A stretch of DNA of 64,000 nt from positions 10,949,977 to 11,013,976 of the forward strand of contig OW203989.1 of the NCBI GenBank assembly GCA_934047225.1, given 5' to 3'. Source of the stretch: Ypsolopha sequella (taxonomy: Eukaryota; Arthropoda; Insecta; Lepidoptera; Ypsolophidae). The stretch's first letter is position 1. The number at the start of each line of letters is the position of its first letter. Below the pieces are notes generated by a model. That model saw nothing but the letters and a program-made list of their open reading frames with translations, did no database searches and was not told where the DNA came from. A program made the translations under genes and the position numbers. This document shows positions 46,201-53,506 of this stretch, in pieces.

Positions 46201-48265
46201 TAATAATAACAATATATTAATTACAATAATATAGTATAATATAATTAATTAAAATAATATATTAATACTGTACTCAATGAGCTGAATGCATAAAAATATT
46301 CTTGCCCGCAGTATGGGATCGATGAAACAATTGTCAGTGATCAATTGTTAACTGTTCAACAACTCTGACATTGCTTCAAGAATACATGTCATAAAGATAT
46401 TGACACTTTACAAGACATATTAGTTTTAACTGATCACCTGTTGTTATCAGTTTTATCTTTTGTTCAGTAACAGTTACATAGTGGTTTTGGAAACGAAAAG
46501 TAGTTATCATACACGTCCATACGAACAACTTTTACTATGGAGCCAAACATGAAATCGTGAAAAAAAAACTGCTATTTCATACATTATGGTCGAATAGGTA
46601 TTTTACTTTTCTATGGAACCGCTGATATTTTTGTTTCGCGATCTGTTATCTAATTCCATTAGTATAAGTTGTTAGTACAGTGGAGACCACGATCAAGCTA
46701 TACACTTGCAGTACGAAATTAGCCCCTACAGAGAAGAATATATGATAGGTACAAAGTCACCAGTTTTAGTTTCCATAATCACAGATTTCACCGTGTATAT
46801 TAATGATTATGGTCACTACAAATCTTCGATTTATCCAAAACATGACAACTTTACAGCTGGACGGGAAAGGGTTTCGCTAACAAACGTACTCAGATTTCAC
46901 TCTAACTTGGAAGATTTAAGCAAAATACCAACACGAAAACTTGGAGAACAAATATCTCTGAGCTATAAAGATGACAATGTTGTTCGAGTCCCAGGGTTCA
47001 ATAGAGTCATGGACCCTACGAGGTAAGTGCACATTGGTTTCGTCGATAACAGAAATCTTTCTATAAATGTAAATTAATATTCATATTTTTCAAGTCCATT
47101 AGAGATGTGCTTTAAAGTATAAAGTTCTCGAGAATTTTCTTAATAAGTCCAATCAAATGTTTTTATATTTTATAATTTTTCCGTCACAAAGAGATTCAAA
47201 TTAACATGTAGACATCACTGCGACGTGAATACGCAGAAGAAAAGAACATCTGGATAAGTATGAGGATGTGAGGAAGCCAAATTACTAAATTGGAGTGGTA
47301 CAGCAATCGCCAATACTGAAATCAGTAAGCGAGAGGTCACAATGTCAAATCCCGGTTCAGAGCTCCTCACATCCAAGGTTACTTTTCTTCCATTGATATA
47401 ACAAAGAGGAAGATACGCTACGTTCTTACTTATTCGTCAACTAAAAAATGGGCCTTTTTATGAACTAGCGCCACCGAACGAAAGAGATAGAGCGACGAGC
47501 TTCGAGAGCAGCGTGAGCGATACAAAGCAAATAAATACAGGTACAAGGGCCTGTAACCGGGTAACCGGGAAACCGGGTACCGTATCTTCCCTTTTGTTTT
47601 ATCTAAACTTTCTTCTGCGTTTGTATACCGCAATGATTTATTAACTATACAATCACTGGTAACATTCCTGCTGACACAACTACAAGGTGACTTTTTGATC
47701 ATCGTCCAAATTCATACTGAAGGCTTGATAAGTGATCAGTATCTTGGATCAATAACAATTTTTGTGAAATTTGTAAAATGAAATTTCGGCTTCCCATAGA
47801 AATTCACTTCCAGTTCCGAGTGAATCACTATGGGGAGCCGAAATTTCATTTTACAAATTTCACAAAAATTGTCATTGATCCATGATACTGATTACTTACC
47901 AAGACACCAGTATGAATTTGGACGATGATCAAAAAGTCACCGTGTATATTTCAATTTGAAAATTACTCATTTCAAAGTTATTTCATTACAACATACCAGT
48001 GTATTGACACTCAATATATATGAAGATATAATAACGATTTATTTTTCTCTATTTCTCTGTATGATATTCTTTGCGTGCCGTCATGTATAAATATTAATAT
48101 TTTGTTTGCAGATTTCTCTCTCTCCACTGCTTCTTATTCCCAGATACAAGATATTGTAAAGAAAATCGAGACAGGTACACAATTGCTATTAGAAAAAGTA
48201 AGAAGAAGAAAGTAAAGACAGGATTTCTGGACACAATAAAGAATTTCCTTCAAGCTTTTCTATAA
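31015..48265 (+). CDS. Fringe-like glycosyltransferase B, eight exons
   Basis: Exons: 31015-31284, 31369-31417, 32082-32184, 33558-33744, 43609-43685, 43848-43918, 46857-47022, 48112-48265; 358 codons plus stop, all junctions in phase and in the same protein positions as gene A. Expected family role: Golgi beta-1,3-GlcNAc transfer to O-fucose of EGF repeats (GT31). Seen: hydrophobic N-terminus, an acidic linker, LDDIFIAIQT, STWFQQAKEQTWFFTD, GHVI...C, CCMTGA, KWFCHFSENNYVNIPRLV, EWYIGR, GNGAGWCINR, PDEVSLGY, FHSNLE, DPTRFLSLHCFLFPD. The metal-binding triad D-D-D is S-E-N here, so the usual nucleotide-sugar chemistry is unlikely. A lysine-rich 40-residue tail follows the family C-terminus. Intron 4 (9.9 kb) has absorbed a tandem array and a BEL/Pao element. 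Confidence 0.9.
31369..31417 (+). CDS. Fringe-like B exon 2
   Basis: 49 bases after TTTTTCGCAG; encodes TWFFTDVFNPVHQVMT plus one base; donor GTAAGT. Intron 1 is only 84 bases, against 2.2 kb in gene A. Confidence 0.88.
31690..31830 (-). pseudogene. LINE C-terminal fragment in intron 2 of gene B
   Basis: The minus strand reads LGKRAPRRKRYKWIDDIKEW, then TCEGYSNISQT. R.RPR.RW.DDI..W.......W is the usual ending of RTE-type endonuclease/reverse-transcriptase proteins in insects. Heavily truncated. Confidence 0.5.
32082..32184 (+). CDS. Fringe-like B exon 3
   Basis: After ACTTTCCAG; encodes GHVIMVNCNTTDPVELGCCM, then TGAEVNHFRWIDK; donor GTAAGT. The Cys pair of the family is present. Confidence 0.88.
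32300..32420 (-). repeat. LINE 3-prime UTR fragment with ACAAG repeat
   Basis: A CAAGA pentamer run at 32299-32320, then ACTCTTTATTGTACACC (reverse of a GTACAATAAAGAGT tail) and ATTTCTTACAGACAACCTTTGG. Same family as 13205, 14640 and 24490; lies in intron 3. Confidence 0.6.
33015..33090 (-). repeat. tRNA-like SINE head (reverse)
   Basis: Minus strand: A-box-like GTAGTCTAGTAGTT (plus 33060-33073) and B-box GGATTCAAATC (plus 33025-33035) with normal spacing. No tRNA cloverleaf is convincing, so it is probably SINE-derived. Confidence 0.45.
33285..33535 (+). repeat. dispersed repeat (CCGTCTGTC...GAGTCCGACTCGC)
   Basis: It starts with CTGTCC/TCTGTC repeats and ends CGCGAGTCCGACTCGCTTTT. The region at 43440-43530 has a related end (GTGGCCCGACACGCATTTGT). 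I know this pattern as a common lepidopteran repeat; class unknown. Confidence 0.5.
33558..33744 (+). CDS. Fringe-like B exon 4 (position of the metal-binding triad)
   Basis: After GTTTCAG; encodes WFCHFSENNYVNIPRLVAEL, the EWYIGR motif and a charged end (KHEALEKLRFYSDIAHS). The acidic triad is replaced by S-E-N. The exon is 36 bases longer than in gene A, all near its 3-prime end. Donor GTAATA. Confidence 0.88.
33853..34560 (+). repeat. tRNA-derived SINE split by an insertion
   Basis: A-box region GTAGTAGCTCAGGAGTAGAA, ...ATCCAGG, then a 380 bp insertion, then GGTTCGACCCCGG (B box) and GAATTTATGTGCATAGTATT to ACGATATATTATG. Compared with the uninterrupted copy at 50014-50279, the break falls within ATCCAGG/TTC. 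CCAGG is present on both sides of the inserted block and may be its target duplication. Confidence 0.75.
34055..34274. mobile_element. MITE CTATTATCTATCTTTAGTTG, copy 2
   Basis: Arms of about 58 bp: CTATTATCTATCTTTAGTTG... at the left, complement ending GGATACATAATAG at the right, including ATCAAAAACATAGATA in both. It makes up the right part of the insertion in the SINE above. Same family as 6949-7140. Confidence 0.8.
34847..36130 (+). repeat. 19-unit tandem array, 68 bp monomer, 136 bp dimer
   Basis: Units begin AATAAAACACTTGTACTC or TATAAAACACTTGTACTC. Starts run 34847, then every 68 bp exactly from 34905 to 36061. Two types alternate: A has TTTCACTGATACACTTG, B has TTTCACTTAAATACTTG, giving a 136 bp higher-order unit. 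The order breaks once, where two B units follow each other (35381 and 35449). Each unit carries the hairpin GTAACAATATGTTAC. The unit start equals the flank motif of the hammerhead-like elements. It lies in intron 4 of gene B. Confidence 0.95.
36400..36805 (+). repeat. 242 bp tandem duplication next to the 68 bp array
   Basis: GACCACAAGTTCTAAAATAC occurs at 36488 and 36730; TGCAGCTTTTTCGTAAAAA precedes both. Between the copies stands TCAATAAAACACTTGTACTG, the start of an array unit. So array units and this sequence were amplified together. Confidence 0.8.
36880..37058 (+). repeat. left half of a dispersed repeat split by the BEL/Pao insertion
   Basis: TCTGTCTGTCTGTCTGTATG, AGAAAGCTGTATTTGGCATGG and TTATCACGCCAACC. 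The continuation, GGAGTACCTCCCCTACACTT, stands at 42930 onwards. I know the two parts as one contiguous repeat in lepidopteran DNA; that continuity is from memory. Confidence 0.5.
37059..37230 (+). repeat. 5-prime LTR of the BEL/Pao element
   Basis: Opens TGTTTGTTAAAAAATATG and closes GACCAGCA three bases before the primer site. It contains the polyadenylation signal AATAAA at 37185. The partner at 42876 is cut after 28 bp. Confidence 0.85.
37234..37252 (+). other. primer-binding site matching tRNA-Tyr
   Basis: TGGTCCTTCGAGCCGGATT is the complement of the 3-prime end of insect tRNA-Tyr (AATCCGGCTCGAAGGA plus CCA) as I remember it. It sits three bases after the LTR, where reverse transcription is primed. 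Confidence 0.8.
37602..42764 (+). pseudogene. BEL/Pao gag-pol polyprotein with one in-frame stop
   Basis: About 1,720 codons. The start is taken as ATG 37602; the open frame extends upstream without another ATG. In order: Pao-type gag (LPIFSGDYKEW near codon 128), Cys/His knuckles (CVYC near 324, CFNC near 359, CRKC near 378), aspartic protease (LVDQGSEASL near 447, DQG in place of DSG), reverse transcriptase (LVGDIRQMY near 777, YVDD near 856), RNase H (SDAS near 1019), integrase zinc domain (HYKTLHGG ... CVSC near 1351-1389) and integrase core. Core acidic residues: Asp in CGVDLAGP, Asp just before the stop, and Glu in GGLWE. TGA at 42069-42071 directly follows the second catalytic Asp, separating it from the third. 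All else is open, so the lesion is probably young. Confidence 0.92.
42069..42071 (+). other. in-frame TGA in the integrase core
   Basis: The codon follows S-D and precedes G-T-N-F in the same frame. A single C to T change in an Arg CGA codon would explain it. The frame continues from 42072 to 42764. Confidence 0.85.
42876..42903 (+). repeat. truncated 3-prime LTR
   Basis: 28 bp identical to the start of the 5-prime LTR (TGTTTGTTAAAAAATATGAA onwards), then unrelated sequence. GGCGGGCGATA just before it is the likely polypurine tract region. Confidence 0.8.
42904..43530 (+). repeat. right part of the split dispersed repeat and following repeat tails
   Basis: TTTGGAGTACCTCCCCTACA continues the repeat begun at 36880. 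GTGACGGGGAATTACGGAAC and GACACGCATTTGTCCGG near 43475-43530 resemble the end of the 33285 repeat. Confidence 0.45.
43609..43685 (+). CDS. Fringe-like B exon 5
   Basis: After ATTTTTAG; encodes PFYYGGNGAGWCINRNVASK, the Fringe GGAGFC-SR element. Donor GTGGGT, phase 2 as in gene A. It is nine bases shorter than exon 5 of A. Confidence 0.88.
43848..43918 (+). CDS. Fringe-like B exon 6 (PDEVSLG motif)
   Basis: 71 bases after TTTGTTGCAG. It encodes GDRFVSTCKLLSQPDEVSLG; the first Asp of the P-D-D motif is kept, the second is Glu. Donor GTAAGA. Confidence 0.88.
43990..44690 (+). mobile_element. foldback-containing dispersed element, copy 1
   Basis: It runs from AATGGGTACTTTCTAAAGCC to ATACTTTTCATATGG, with an inverted pair ATTGAAATAACGTTCATATC / GAACGTTATTTCAATGTCG around 44500. 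A reverse copy lacking one arm is at 60215-60722. A short piece of its left end is at 49236-49440. No ORF. Confidence 0.7.
44837..44970. mobile_element. foldback MITE GTGTCGATTCGG, copy 2
   Basis: TTTGACAGGACTAACATTAT at the left and TTTAGTCCTGTCAAATAAG at the right; it ends ACCGAATCGACACC. Related to 16911-17051; the left terminus is worn. Confidence 0.6.
44975..45145 (+). repeat. dispersed repeat with GTCTGTCCATCCGTCCGT head
   Basis: GCTGTCCGTATGTCTGTCC followed by GAATGAGTTACAGACCTGAA and AGGGTTCCCATGCATGG. Same class as 33285 and 36960, in intron 6 of gene B. Confidence 0.45.
45985..46110 (+). repeat. tRNA-derived SINE
   Basis: A box TTGCTCAGTTGGTGAGA (45994-46010), B box GGTTCATATCC (46036-46046), then GCATGCACCGTGACTTG and GTTCCGAATTTT. 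The last parts match the SINE at 50014. Too degenerate for a working tRNA. Confidence 0.6.
46677..46755 (+). mobile_element. left half of the TACAGTGGAGACCAC MITE
   Basis: TACAGTGGAGACCACGATCAAG to AGAGAAGAATATA matches the left part of 19311-19434. The right terminus is missing. It ends about 100 bp before exon 7 of gene B. Confidence 0.65.
46857..47022 (+). CDS. Fringe-like B exon 7 (FHSNLE motif)
   Basis: After ACTTTACAG. 166 bases, equal to exon 7 of gene A. Encodes RVSLTNVLRFHSNLEDLSK, EQISLSYKDDN and MDPTR. The upstream open frame is intron; the acceptor was chosen because it restores phase and a gapless alignment with Fringe. Confidence 0.85.
47300..47385 (+). repeat. weak tRNA-like SINE fragment
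   Basis: GTACAGCAATCGCC and CAAATCCCGGTTCAGAG give poor A- and B-box-like matches. Listed with low confidence; it lies in intron 7. Confidence 0.25.
47683..47944. mobile_element. foldback MITE CAAGGTGACTTTT, full length
   Basis: A 262 bp near-perfect hairpin flanked by TA. Arms CAAGGTGACTTTTTGATCAT and, at the core, TGAAATTTCGGCTTCCCATA / complement. Same family as 14921 and 53507. In intron 7 of gene B. Confidence 0.88.
48112..48265 (+). CDS. Fringe-like B exon 8 and stop
   Basis: After TTTGTTTGCAG; encodes RFLSLHCFLFPDTRYCKENR, then a Lys-rich, partly amphipathic tail (RKSKKKKVKTGFLDTIKNFL) to TAA 48263-48265. AATAAA at 48306-48311 is the likely polyadenylation signal. Confidence 0.87.
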
Positions 48266-48364
48266 TAAACAACGGACCTATACAAATGTTTCATTCACAA
48301 AAACAAATAAAAAACCTTTCAAGTGTGAGTCGAACGCAATCGCCTAGAGTTCTAAACTGGGGCT

Positions 48365-48565
48365 TTTATAAATTATATACTTATATTAAAGCTAATTCTG
48401 AAGGCTTTAATTTTAGTTTTAGTGCTGTCAAAGCTTGAAAGTTTCCAAAGAAATTTAGCTCCTAATCCTAACCCTTAAGGACTATTTTGTATCGAAGAAA
48501 ATTTAGTTTTGACAGCACTAAAACTAAAATTAAAGCCTTCAGAATCGGCTTTATTATATAAATTA
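48365..48565. mobile_element. foldback MITE CTGAAGGCTTTAATTTTAG
   Basis: CTGAAGGCTTTAATTTTAGT and TTTTAGTGCTGTCAAA at the left are mirrored by TTTGACAGCACTAAAACTAA and AAAGCCTTCAG at the right. Arms about 50 bp. Immediately downstream of gene B. Confidence 0.75.
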
Positions 48566-48699
48566 TATACTATTCATAGGAGATTTTCAGATATTTCGGT
48601 TTGAAAAAAAAATAGTTATTATTATATTATACGTATATTCTCAAAAAACACAAAGCATACTACATACATATAGGTACATATATATAATCACGAATGTCT

Positions 48700-49000
48700 C
48701 CCAGAGAGGTAGGCAGAGGCTACAGATTTCCATCTGGTATGATCCAGATACACCTCTTTCGTCTCTTCCACATCCTTCAATCTAGTCATACAAGCTCTTC
48801 TATTCCGGGTACTTTTGACATAGCTCTTTTTCAGTATGTCACCAATTTGGTCAGCATACGTCCTTCTTGAGCGGGTTGGTCGATCTGAACCTTACACTTG
48901 CGCACCATAAATTTGCTCTCTACATGTCCAGACCACCAAAACATTGCTTTTTTTATTCTAGTCACTACATCTGCTGTCAGGCCGTAACGATCCCTCAAAT
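48700..49000 (-). pseudogene. RTE-like LINE fragment
   Basis: The minus strand reads DVVTRIKKAMFWWSGHVESK followed by charged sequence, a stop, then KRAMSKVPGIEEL and RMWKRRKRC. D..R.......W.GH is the usual landmark near the end of RTE-type polymerases. Broken by stops. Confidence 0.55.
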
Positions 49001-49019
49001 TATACAAAGTATACTGAAG

Positions 49020-49095
49020 ACATAAATTAATATAAGCAAGATATATTTCGAGTCCTTTTGGACTCGGCACCAGTTGCATTGACAATAGACATGAC
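49020..49095 (-). repeat. CTGGTGCC hairpin motif with GAAATATATC
   Basis: On the minus strand: CTGGTGC, a strong hairpin CGAGTCC-AAAA-GGACTCG, then AAATATATC. It resembles the arm ends of the 22305-23135 element and the 60885-60930 segment. Confidence 0.5.
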
Positions 49096-49235
49096 ATTAT
49101 AAATATATAAAAGACAATTTTTTTTTTGGACAATAATATAACTATTTTAAATAAGTAAGGTAAGAATTGTAAGCTTAACCTGTTTACTAACAAACAGACG
49201 AGTTCGTCCAAGGTCTTAAGGCGCTTGAGACCTTC

Positions 49236-49440
49236 AAATACTGCCAGATGGGTACTTTCTAAAGCCTACTCCTCGTTTACGGCTGGACCAAATGGCTTGA
49301 AAAAAATATATATAAAGCAATAACTCTTTAAAAATATTTGCAACAAATTTTGGTTTCGTGCGATCAAAAATTCTGTATTAAAAAAAAAACAACTGTATGA
49401 TGTTTTTTTGGCTTGAATTCCCTACTCCTCCTAATCTTCT
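49236..49440 (+). repeat. fragment of the 43990 element family
   Basis: ATGGGTACTTTCTAAAGCCT to GGCTTGAATTCCCTACTCCT aligns with 44045-44235; the rest of the element is missing. Confidence 0.65.
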
Positions 49441-49869
49441 ATGACGTTTGGAAATATTTACACGCCAAAAAATTAAAAATCTGTTTAACTTTAAATGCAA
49501 CATATCTCAAGTAAATCCAGTAACTTTTTCTGTTAAAAATATCGAAATATGTAAGATTTCAAGGTCAAAGGCTAAGAGGTGCTCTGCGCGGGCGCAGGCA
49601 TCAGTCATGCAGTGGCGTTCAGACGGGGAGGCTGTGTCACTCGTTGCCACGTACCGCACCCTGGCGTCTGATGACATGTTTGCGAAAATATTTATAAGGA
49701 TTTTTATTTGTGTGCGTTCAGAGAGTACTTTCGGCAATGGACTTAGTTATTTAGAGGATAAATTGTGCTGTGAAGTTCGCGCGTGGACGCTATAATAAAC
49801 TAGAAGTTTGACGAGTTAGCAAAGAACTTTTTTTAGAAAAATTATAAATATATAATGTGATTGAGAAAA

Positions 49870-49932
49870 ATGCCACGAAACCTAAAACAAGATAGAAGCG
49901 GCTACAAAAGCTTTGAAAATACATGCAGTAAA
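49870..49932 (+). CDS. possible short first exon
   Basis: ATG after GAGAAAA, 21 codons (MPRNLKQDRSGYKSFENTCS plus K), then a perfect GTAAGT donor in phase 0. The exons at 51994 and 52257 start in phase 0 and could follow. No family is recognised, so this may be chance. Confidence 0.25.
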
Positions 49933-50013
49933 GTAAGTAGGTACCTAATATAATCTACCTACACAATCATTATCCATAGTTGAGTAGATATGAATAATTA
50001 CTGGTAACAATTA

Positions 50014-50279
50014 TAGTAGCTCATTAGTAGAACGCAGGCCTCTCAATTTTGAGATCCAGGTTCAAGCCCCGGTTGGGCATGCACCAAGGAGTTTTTCGGA
50101 ATTTATGTGCATAGTATTTACTAATACTTACTACTTGCTGAATGTTTTGTGCCCAAAGTCAGCACCAACCACGTTGGGAAATACTTATCGTCGGTGAAAC
50201 GCGGGTGTACCGAGTGTGGACACACTCGGTACACCTCCAAAACCCCCCCCCGGGGATTCCTATCGTGACGATATATAAT
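50014..50279 (+). repeat. tRNA-derived SINE, uninterrupted copy
   Basis: A box TAGCTCATTAGTAGA, B box GGTTCAAGCCC (50059-50069), body TTTTCGGAATTTATGTGCAT, a hairpin GTGTACCGAGTGTG / CACACTCGGTACAC near 50208-50243, and an ATTATTATTA tail. Typical polymerase III-driven retroposon; reference for the split copy at 33853. Confidence 0.85.
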
Positions 50280-50590
50280 TATTATTATAAACTATAAGCA
50301 ACAATTCACGCAAAAAACGTTGCTCAAAATTTTGTTTTACTTCTATCCAGCTAAATAAACTACCCAAGCATCAAGGCTCGGACTATGTATATGGTTTAGC
50401 TCCGCTTCCGACCTGTTTTTTTTTTGAACCGGAGCACTATTTGAAATACTTGTTTTAGTTCATTTCAGAAAAATATGTCCCAGGCAGGCATATCAAAGCC
50501 GTATAAATACACCTGTAATATTATGTAGAGATAGTTGAATTACTAGAATTGTAGGTAGGTATAATACATATAATTGATATATTATTTCAG

Positions 50591-50670
50591 GGGCATCTAA
50601 AAAGAGACCACCAGAAACAGAAGGCAAAGAAAATAATCCGACAAAATCTGCAAAAAAGACTAAGTACTGA
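50591..50670 (+). other. exon-like copy 1 of a triplicated short segment
   Basis: The acceptor TTATTTCAG is followed by ASKKRPPETEGKENNPTKSA and KKTKY then TGA (50668-50670). Aligned with 51994 and 52257 it shares R-P-P and the E.G-K-(E/D)-N-(N/D)-P-T core. Its homologous frame needs two extra bases at the acceptor, so it is out of phase with the other two. Confidence 0.35.
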
Positions 50671-50742
50671 AAAGTTTATTCGGGTAGACCTGACAATATA
50701 TTAATTCAAAATAATCTGTGCATGTAACCTGTAATGTCATTC

Positions 50743-51100
50743 CATCCATCCATCAGCCTCGTTCGTCCACTGCTAGACATAAGCCTTTCCAGGACTTTGT
50801 CATTCCCGGTGGTCATCCTGGAAGAATTGCCCATACTCACACATGCTGGGCAGGCGTGTTGGTGAGCACGGTGCCGGAACCCTCGCACCAGTGACGCCGC
50901 TGCCCTTTACCAGTCTGTTCCATATAAGGCCCGGCTATAAGGGATGGATATACCGCCATCCATCGGTCCCAGGCGTGGTGGGCTTCCTGGTTTTTTGCCT
51001 GTGAGCTGTCCTCTTACTCTCCCCTGAATTACTTCGAGGGGGTCTCCAAGTAAGATGGTGGTACCTCCACAGTCGAGCCCAGCATCAGCTCTACCACCTA
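50743..51100 (-). repeat. dispersed 360 bp repeat, reverse copy
   Basis: From the CCATCCATCCATCAGCC tail to CAGCATCAGCTCTACCACC; full length in reverse. It separates exon-like copies 1 and 2. Confidence 0.8.
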
Positions 51101-51154
51101 TCAAATATCATTGTCATTGAAATTATTTAATGTCATTGAAATTTAGTAAATACT

Positions 51155-51420
51155 TAGGGTGCCAACAAACGAACATCACTTTCAAATCGGTAGCCGTAGA
51201 CAACGGTAGGTAACTGCATATGTCGAACCATGTTGGCGATAGCCATCAACTACCATCGAACAATGGTAGTGAGCGTCAGCTATTGGTTGCATTCGACGCG
51301 CTGACGCTGCCAAACAGCGCCGACTGCACTCGATTGATGGTATTGTCAGCGTTGTATGGTCGACTGCAAGCGACGGCTGACGCTAACGTCATTCGGTGGC
51401 AATTTATAGTATAGAATAGT
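51155..51420. repeat. GACGGCTGACGCTA-containing repeat
   Basis: Several GGTAG/CTACC inverted bits and GCGACGGCTGACGCTAACGT near 51370. A related stretch at 53085-53400 has CGACGACGGCTGACGCTACC and mirrored TTTGGCACTCGATA / TATCGAGTGCCAAA. Probably two members of a MITE family. Confidence 0.45.
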
Positions 51421-51455
51421 AGACTGTCAGAATACAGTCGGGAACACTATCTCAT

Positions 51456-51898
51456 CGAGTAACAAGATGTGACCAACTCGTAGTGATGTAGAAAAAAAAC
51501 TACATCAAAATAAACCGCGTTGGCTAGGTGCAACATAGAGCGTTTTGTACAGTCAGCAAAAAAAAACGCAAATCTTCTGATAAAATAATCACGTCAATAA
51601 GACTATGTGCGATATAGCGTATCACAAGGTGCTTAAAAATAAGGTTTGCATGTCCTATGTTGGTACTAATATCAGCCTGATTTTATCGAATATCTTTTTA
51701 TATGAAAAAAGCTTTCTTTAGCACCTTTTATACGCTCTGTCGATGATATGTACTTGATGATGTGATTTTTTTAATCAATAAAATGCTGCTTTTGCTGACT
51801 CTACAAAATTTTTCAGGTTGCGTCGAGCCAACCCTGTTTATTTTGATGTAGTTTTTTTTCTACACCACTACAAATTGGTCACATCTTGTTACTTGATG
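51456..51898. mobile_element. foldback MITE TCGAGTAACAAGATGTGACC
   Basis: GAGTAACAAGATGTGACCAA and GATGTAGAAAAAAAACTACA at the left are mirrored at 51800-51898 (AAATTGGTCACATCTTGTTAC). Arms about 90 bp, loop 260 bp. Confidence 0.75.
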
Positions 51899-51993
51899 AC
51901 ATAGGGTTACCAACTGTCACCCGACAGCCTAGTACGCTAAAAATTATATTACGTATTAAAACATATTCAGCGTTATTTGTTATGTTTCTCAGA

Positions 51994-52079
51994 GAAAAGC
52001 ATCGTCAGGACCACCACAATCTCTAAGCTCATTCATTGCTTCAGAAATGGAAGGCAAAGACAATGATCCAACAATAAAC
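51994..52079 (+). CDS. exon-like copy 2 of the triplicated segment
   Basis: TTATGTTTCTCAG, then RKASSGPPQSLSSFIASEME and GKDNDPTIN, then a GTAGTA donor-like site. The high match to copy 3 at both DNA and protein level, including the acceptor, argues for duplicated coding exons. Function unknown. Confidence 0.4.
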
Positions 52080-52256
52080 GTAGTAATATTCTTGAAATTA
52101 GGTAAATATTTAGGAATTAATATTATATTTTAATATTTGTTTGTGAAACTTGAGTATTTTTCTTTAATGGGTTTGCATTATTTTATAATTTATAGTAGGT
52201 TAAAAATTATTCTATGTACTTAGGTAAATTCAAACTTATTTATTATGTTTTTCAGA

Positions 52257-52386
52257 GAAAAATATCGTTTGGACCACCACCATCTCCAGGCTCATTCATT
52301 GTATTAGAAATGAACGGCAAAGACAATGATCCGACAGCCTCTGAACAAAAGACGATTGAAGACTCGATTCTGGTAGATTCATTTTA
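52257..52386 (+). CDS. exon-like copy 3, terminal
   Basis: TTATGTTTTTCAG, then RKISFGPPPSPGSFIVLEMN, GKDNDPTASEQKTIEDSILV and DSF followed by TAA. It shares the copy 2 pattern. An A-rich stretch follows, with readable Glu/Gln-rich repeats (QENENHSTEQENEKQSAQQ) at about 52418-52476. Confidence 0.4.
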
Positions 52387-52394
52387 ATTTATAG

Positions 52395-52690
52395 CAAATG
52401 TATTACAAAATATAAAACAAGAAAATGAAAACCACAGTACAGAACAAGAAAATGAAAAACAAAGTGCACAACAATAAAAGGAACAAAAGGAAAAAAGAAA
52501 ATGAAAAAAACGGAAACACACAGAAAATGTATAACAATATATAGAACAAGAAAATGAAGACCGCAGTACAGAACAATGAAATAAACAAAGTACAGAACAA
52601 GAAAATTAAGAACAAAGAGCACAACAAAAAAATAAAACTTATCTCAAGTGAAGAACAAAATAAAAAGCAGAAGACTCATGATCAAGAAAA
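52395..52690 (+). repeat. A-rich GAACAAGAAAATGAA low-complexity repeat
   Basis: Irregular tandem copies of AGAACAAGAAAATGAA. In one frame they give E-Q-E-N-E repeats with stops, so this may be decayed coding sequence or simple repeat expansion. Confidence 0.5.
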
Positions 52691-53084
52691 TATATACATA
52701 TATTTACCAAATTGAGGATTTTCCTGCAGATCAGAGCTTACAAGTGTTAGCGAGGTGAAACTGTCGTACAGATAACGTAACATATTTAAAATTTACAGAT
52801 TAAAAAATATATGTTTTGTTTATTTTACGTGCGAATTCAATCTTCATAAAAATAAAATGTAAAAGTTGCATCAACATCATTGAAACCGTTTCTGAGTACC
52901 CAAATATATTACATACTATCGGTTTCATTATGAGACCCGCAAATAACCGATACATACCACTCAAGTCTCTAAAAACACCGAAATCAACAAAATAATATTT
53001 TATCAATATATTTTTTTGTTTCGTCATTATCGTTCAAAAATCATTCAAATATAAAAACAGAAACTTTTTATGAAAAATTGTTTG

Positions 53085-53400
53085 ACTGCAACCGACGACG
53101 GCTGACGCTACCATCATTAGACGGTTACCGCCGACAAGGTTCGACGTCTAAAGTTACCTCAAGCCTCTGGCCTACCATAAGTTTGGCACTCGATACACGT
53201 TAGCGACAGCGTAAAACATTTGTATGAGTTTAGCGGTTCTAGCGGTATACGAGAGGAACCAGAATTTCCAATACATTATATTTTACGCAGTCGCCAACGT
53301 ATATCGAGTGCCAAACTCATGGTGGGCCTACTGTTGACGGTTACCAACTGCAAAGTGACGCTCGTCTGTTACCGCTCAAGCCCAAGATTTATAAAGGTCT
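53085..53400. repeat. second GACGGCTGACGCTA-containing repeat
   Basis: AGTTTGGCACTCGATACACG near 53180 is mirrored by ATATCGAGTGCCAAACTCAT near 53298. It shares the GACGGCTGACGCTA motif with 51155-51420. Confidence 0.45.
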
Positions 53401-53506
53401 GACCCCAATATCAACTTGGTCACTTTCGGGTATCCTCACATAACCGATTTTGATGACATGTTACATTAGAGCAGGTACTGTATGTAACTGTTGTATATGT
53501 TTTATA

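Noticed and set aside
46706..46856. Reading exon 7 of gene B from the upstream ATG at 46733
   Set aside because: That part is intron with a MITE half; the acceptor at 46855-46856 gives the right phase, the same length as in gene A and a gapless match to Fringe.
49448..49795. 115-codon + strand frame with a GC-richer middle
   Set aside because: No recognisable domain or splice sites; the reverse strand is equally open over the middle part.
52389..52627. Hydrophobic minus-strand frames (FLVLYFV repeats)
   Set aside because: Artefact of the A-rich GAACAAGAAAATGAA repeat read in reverse.
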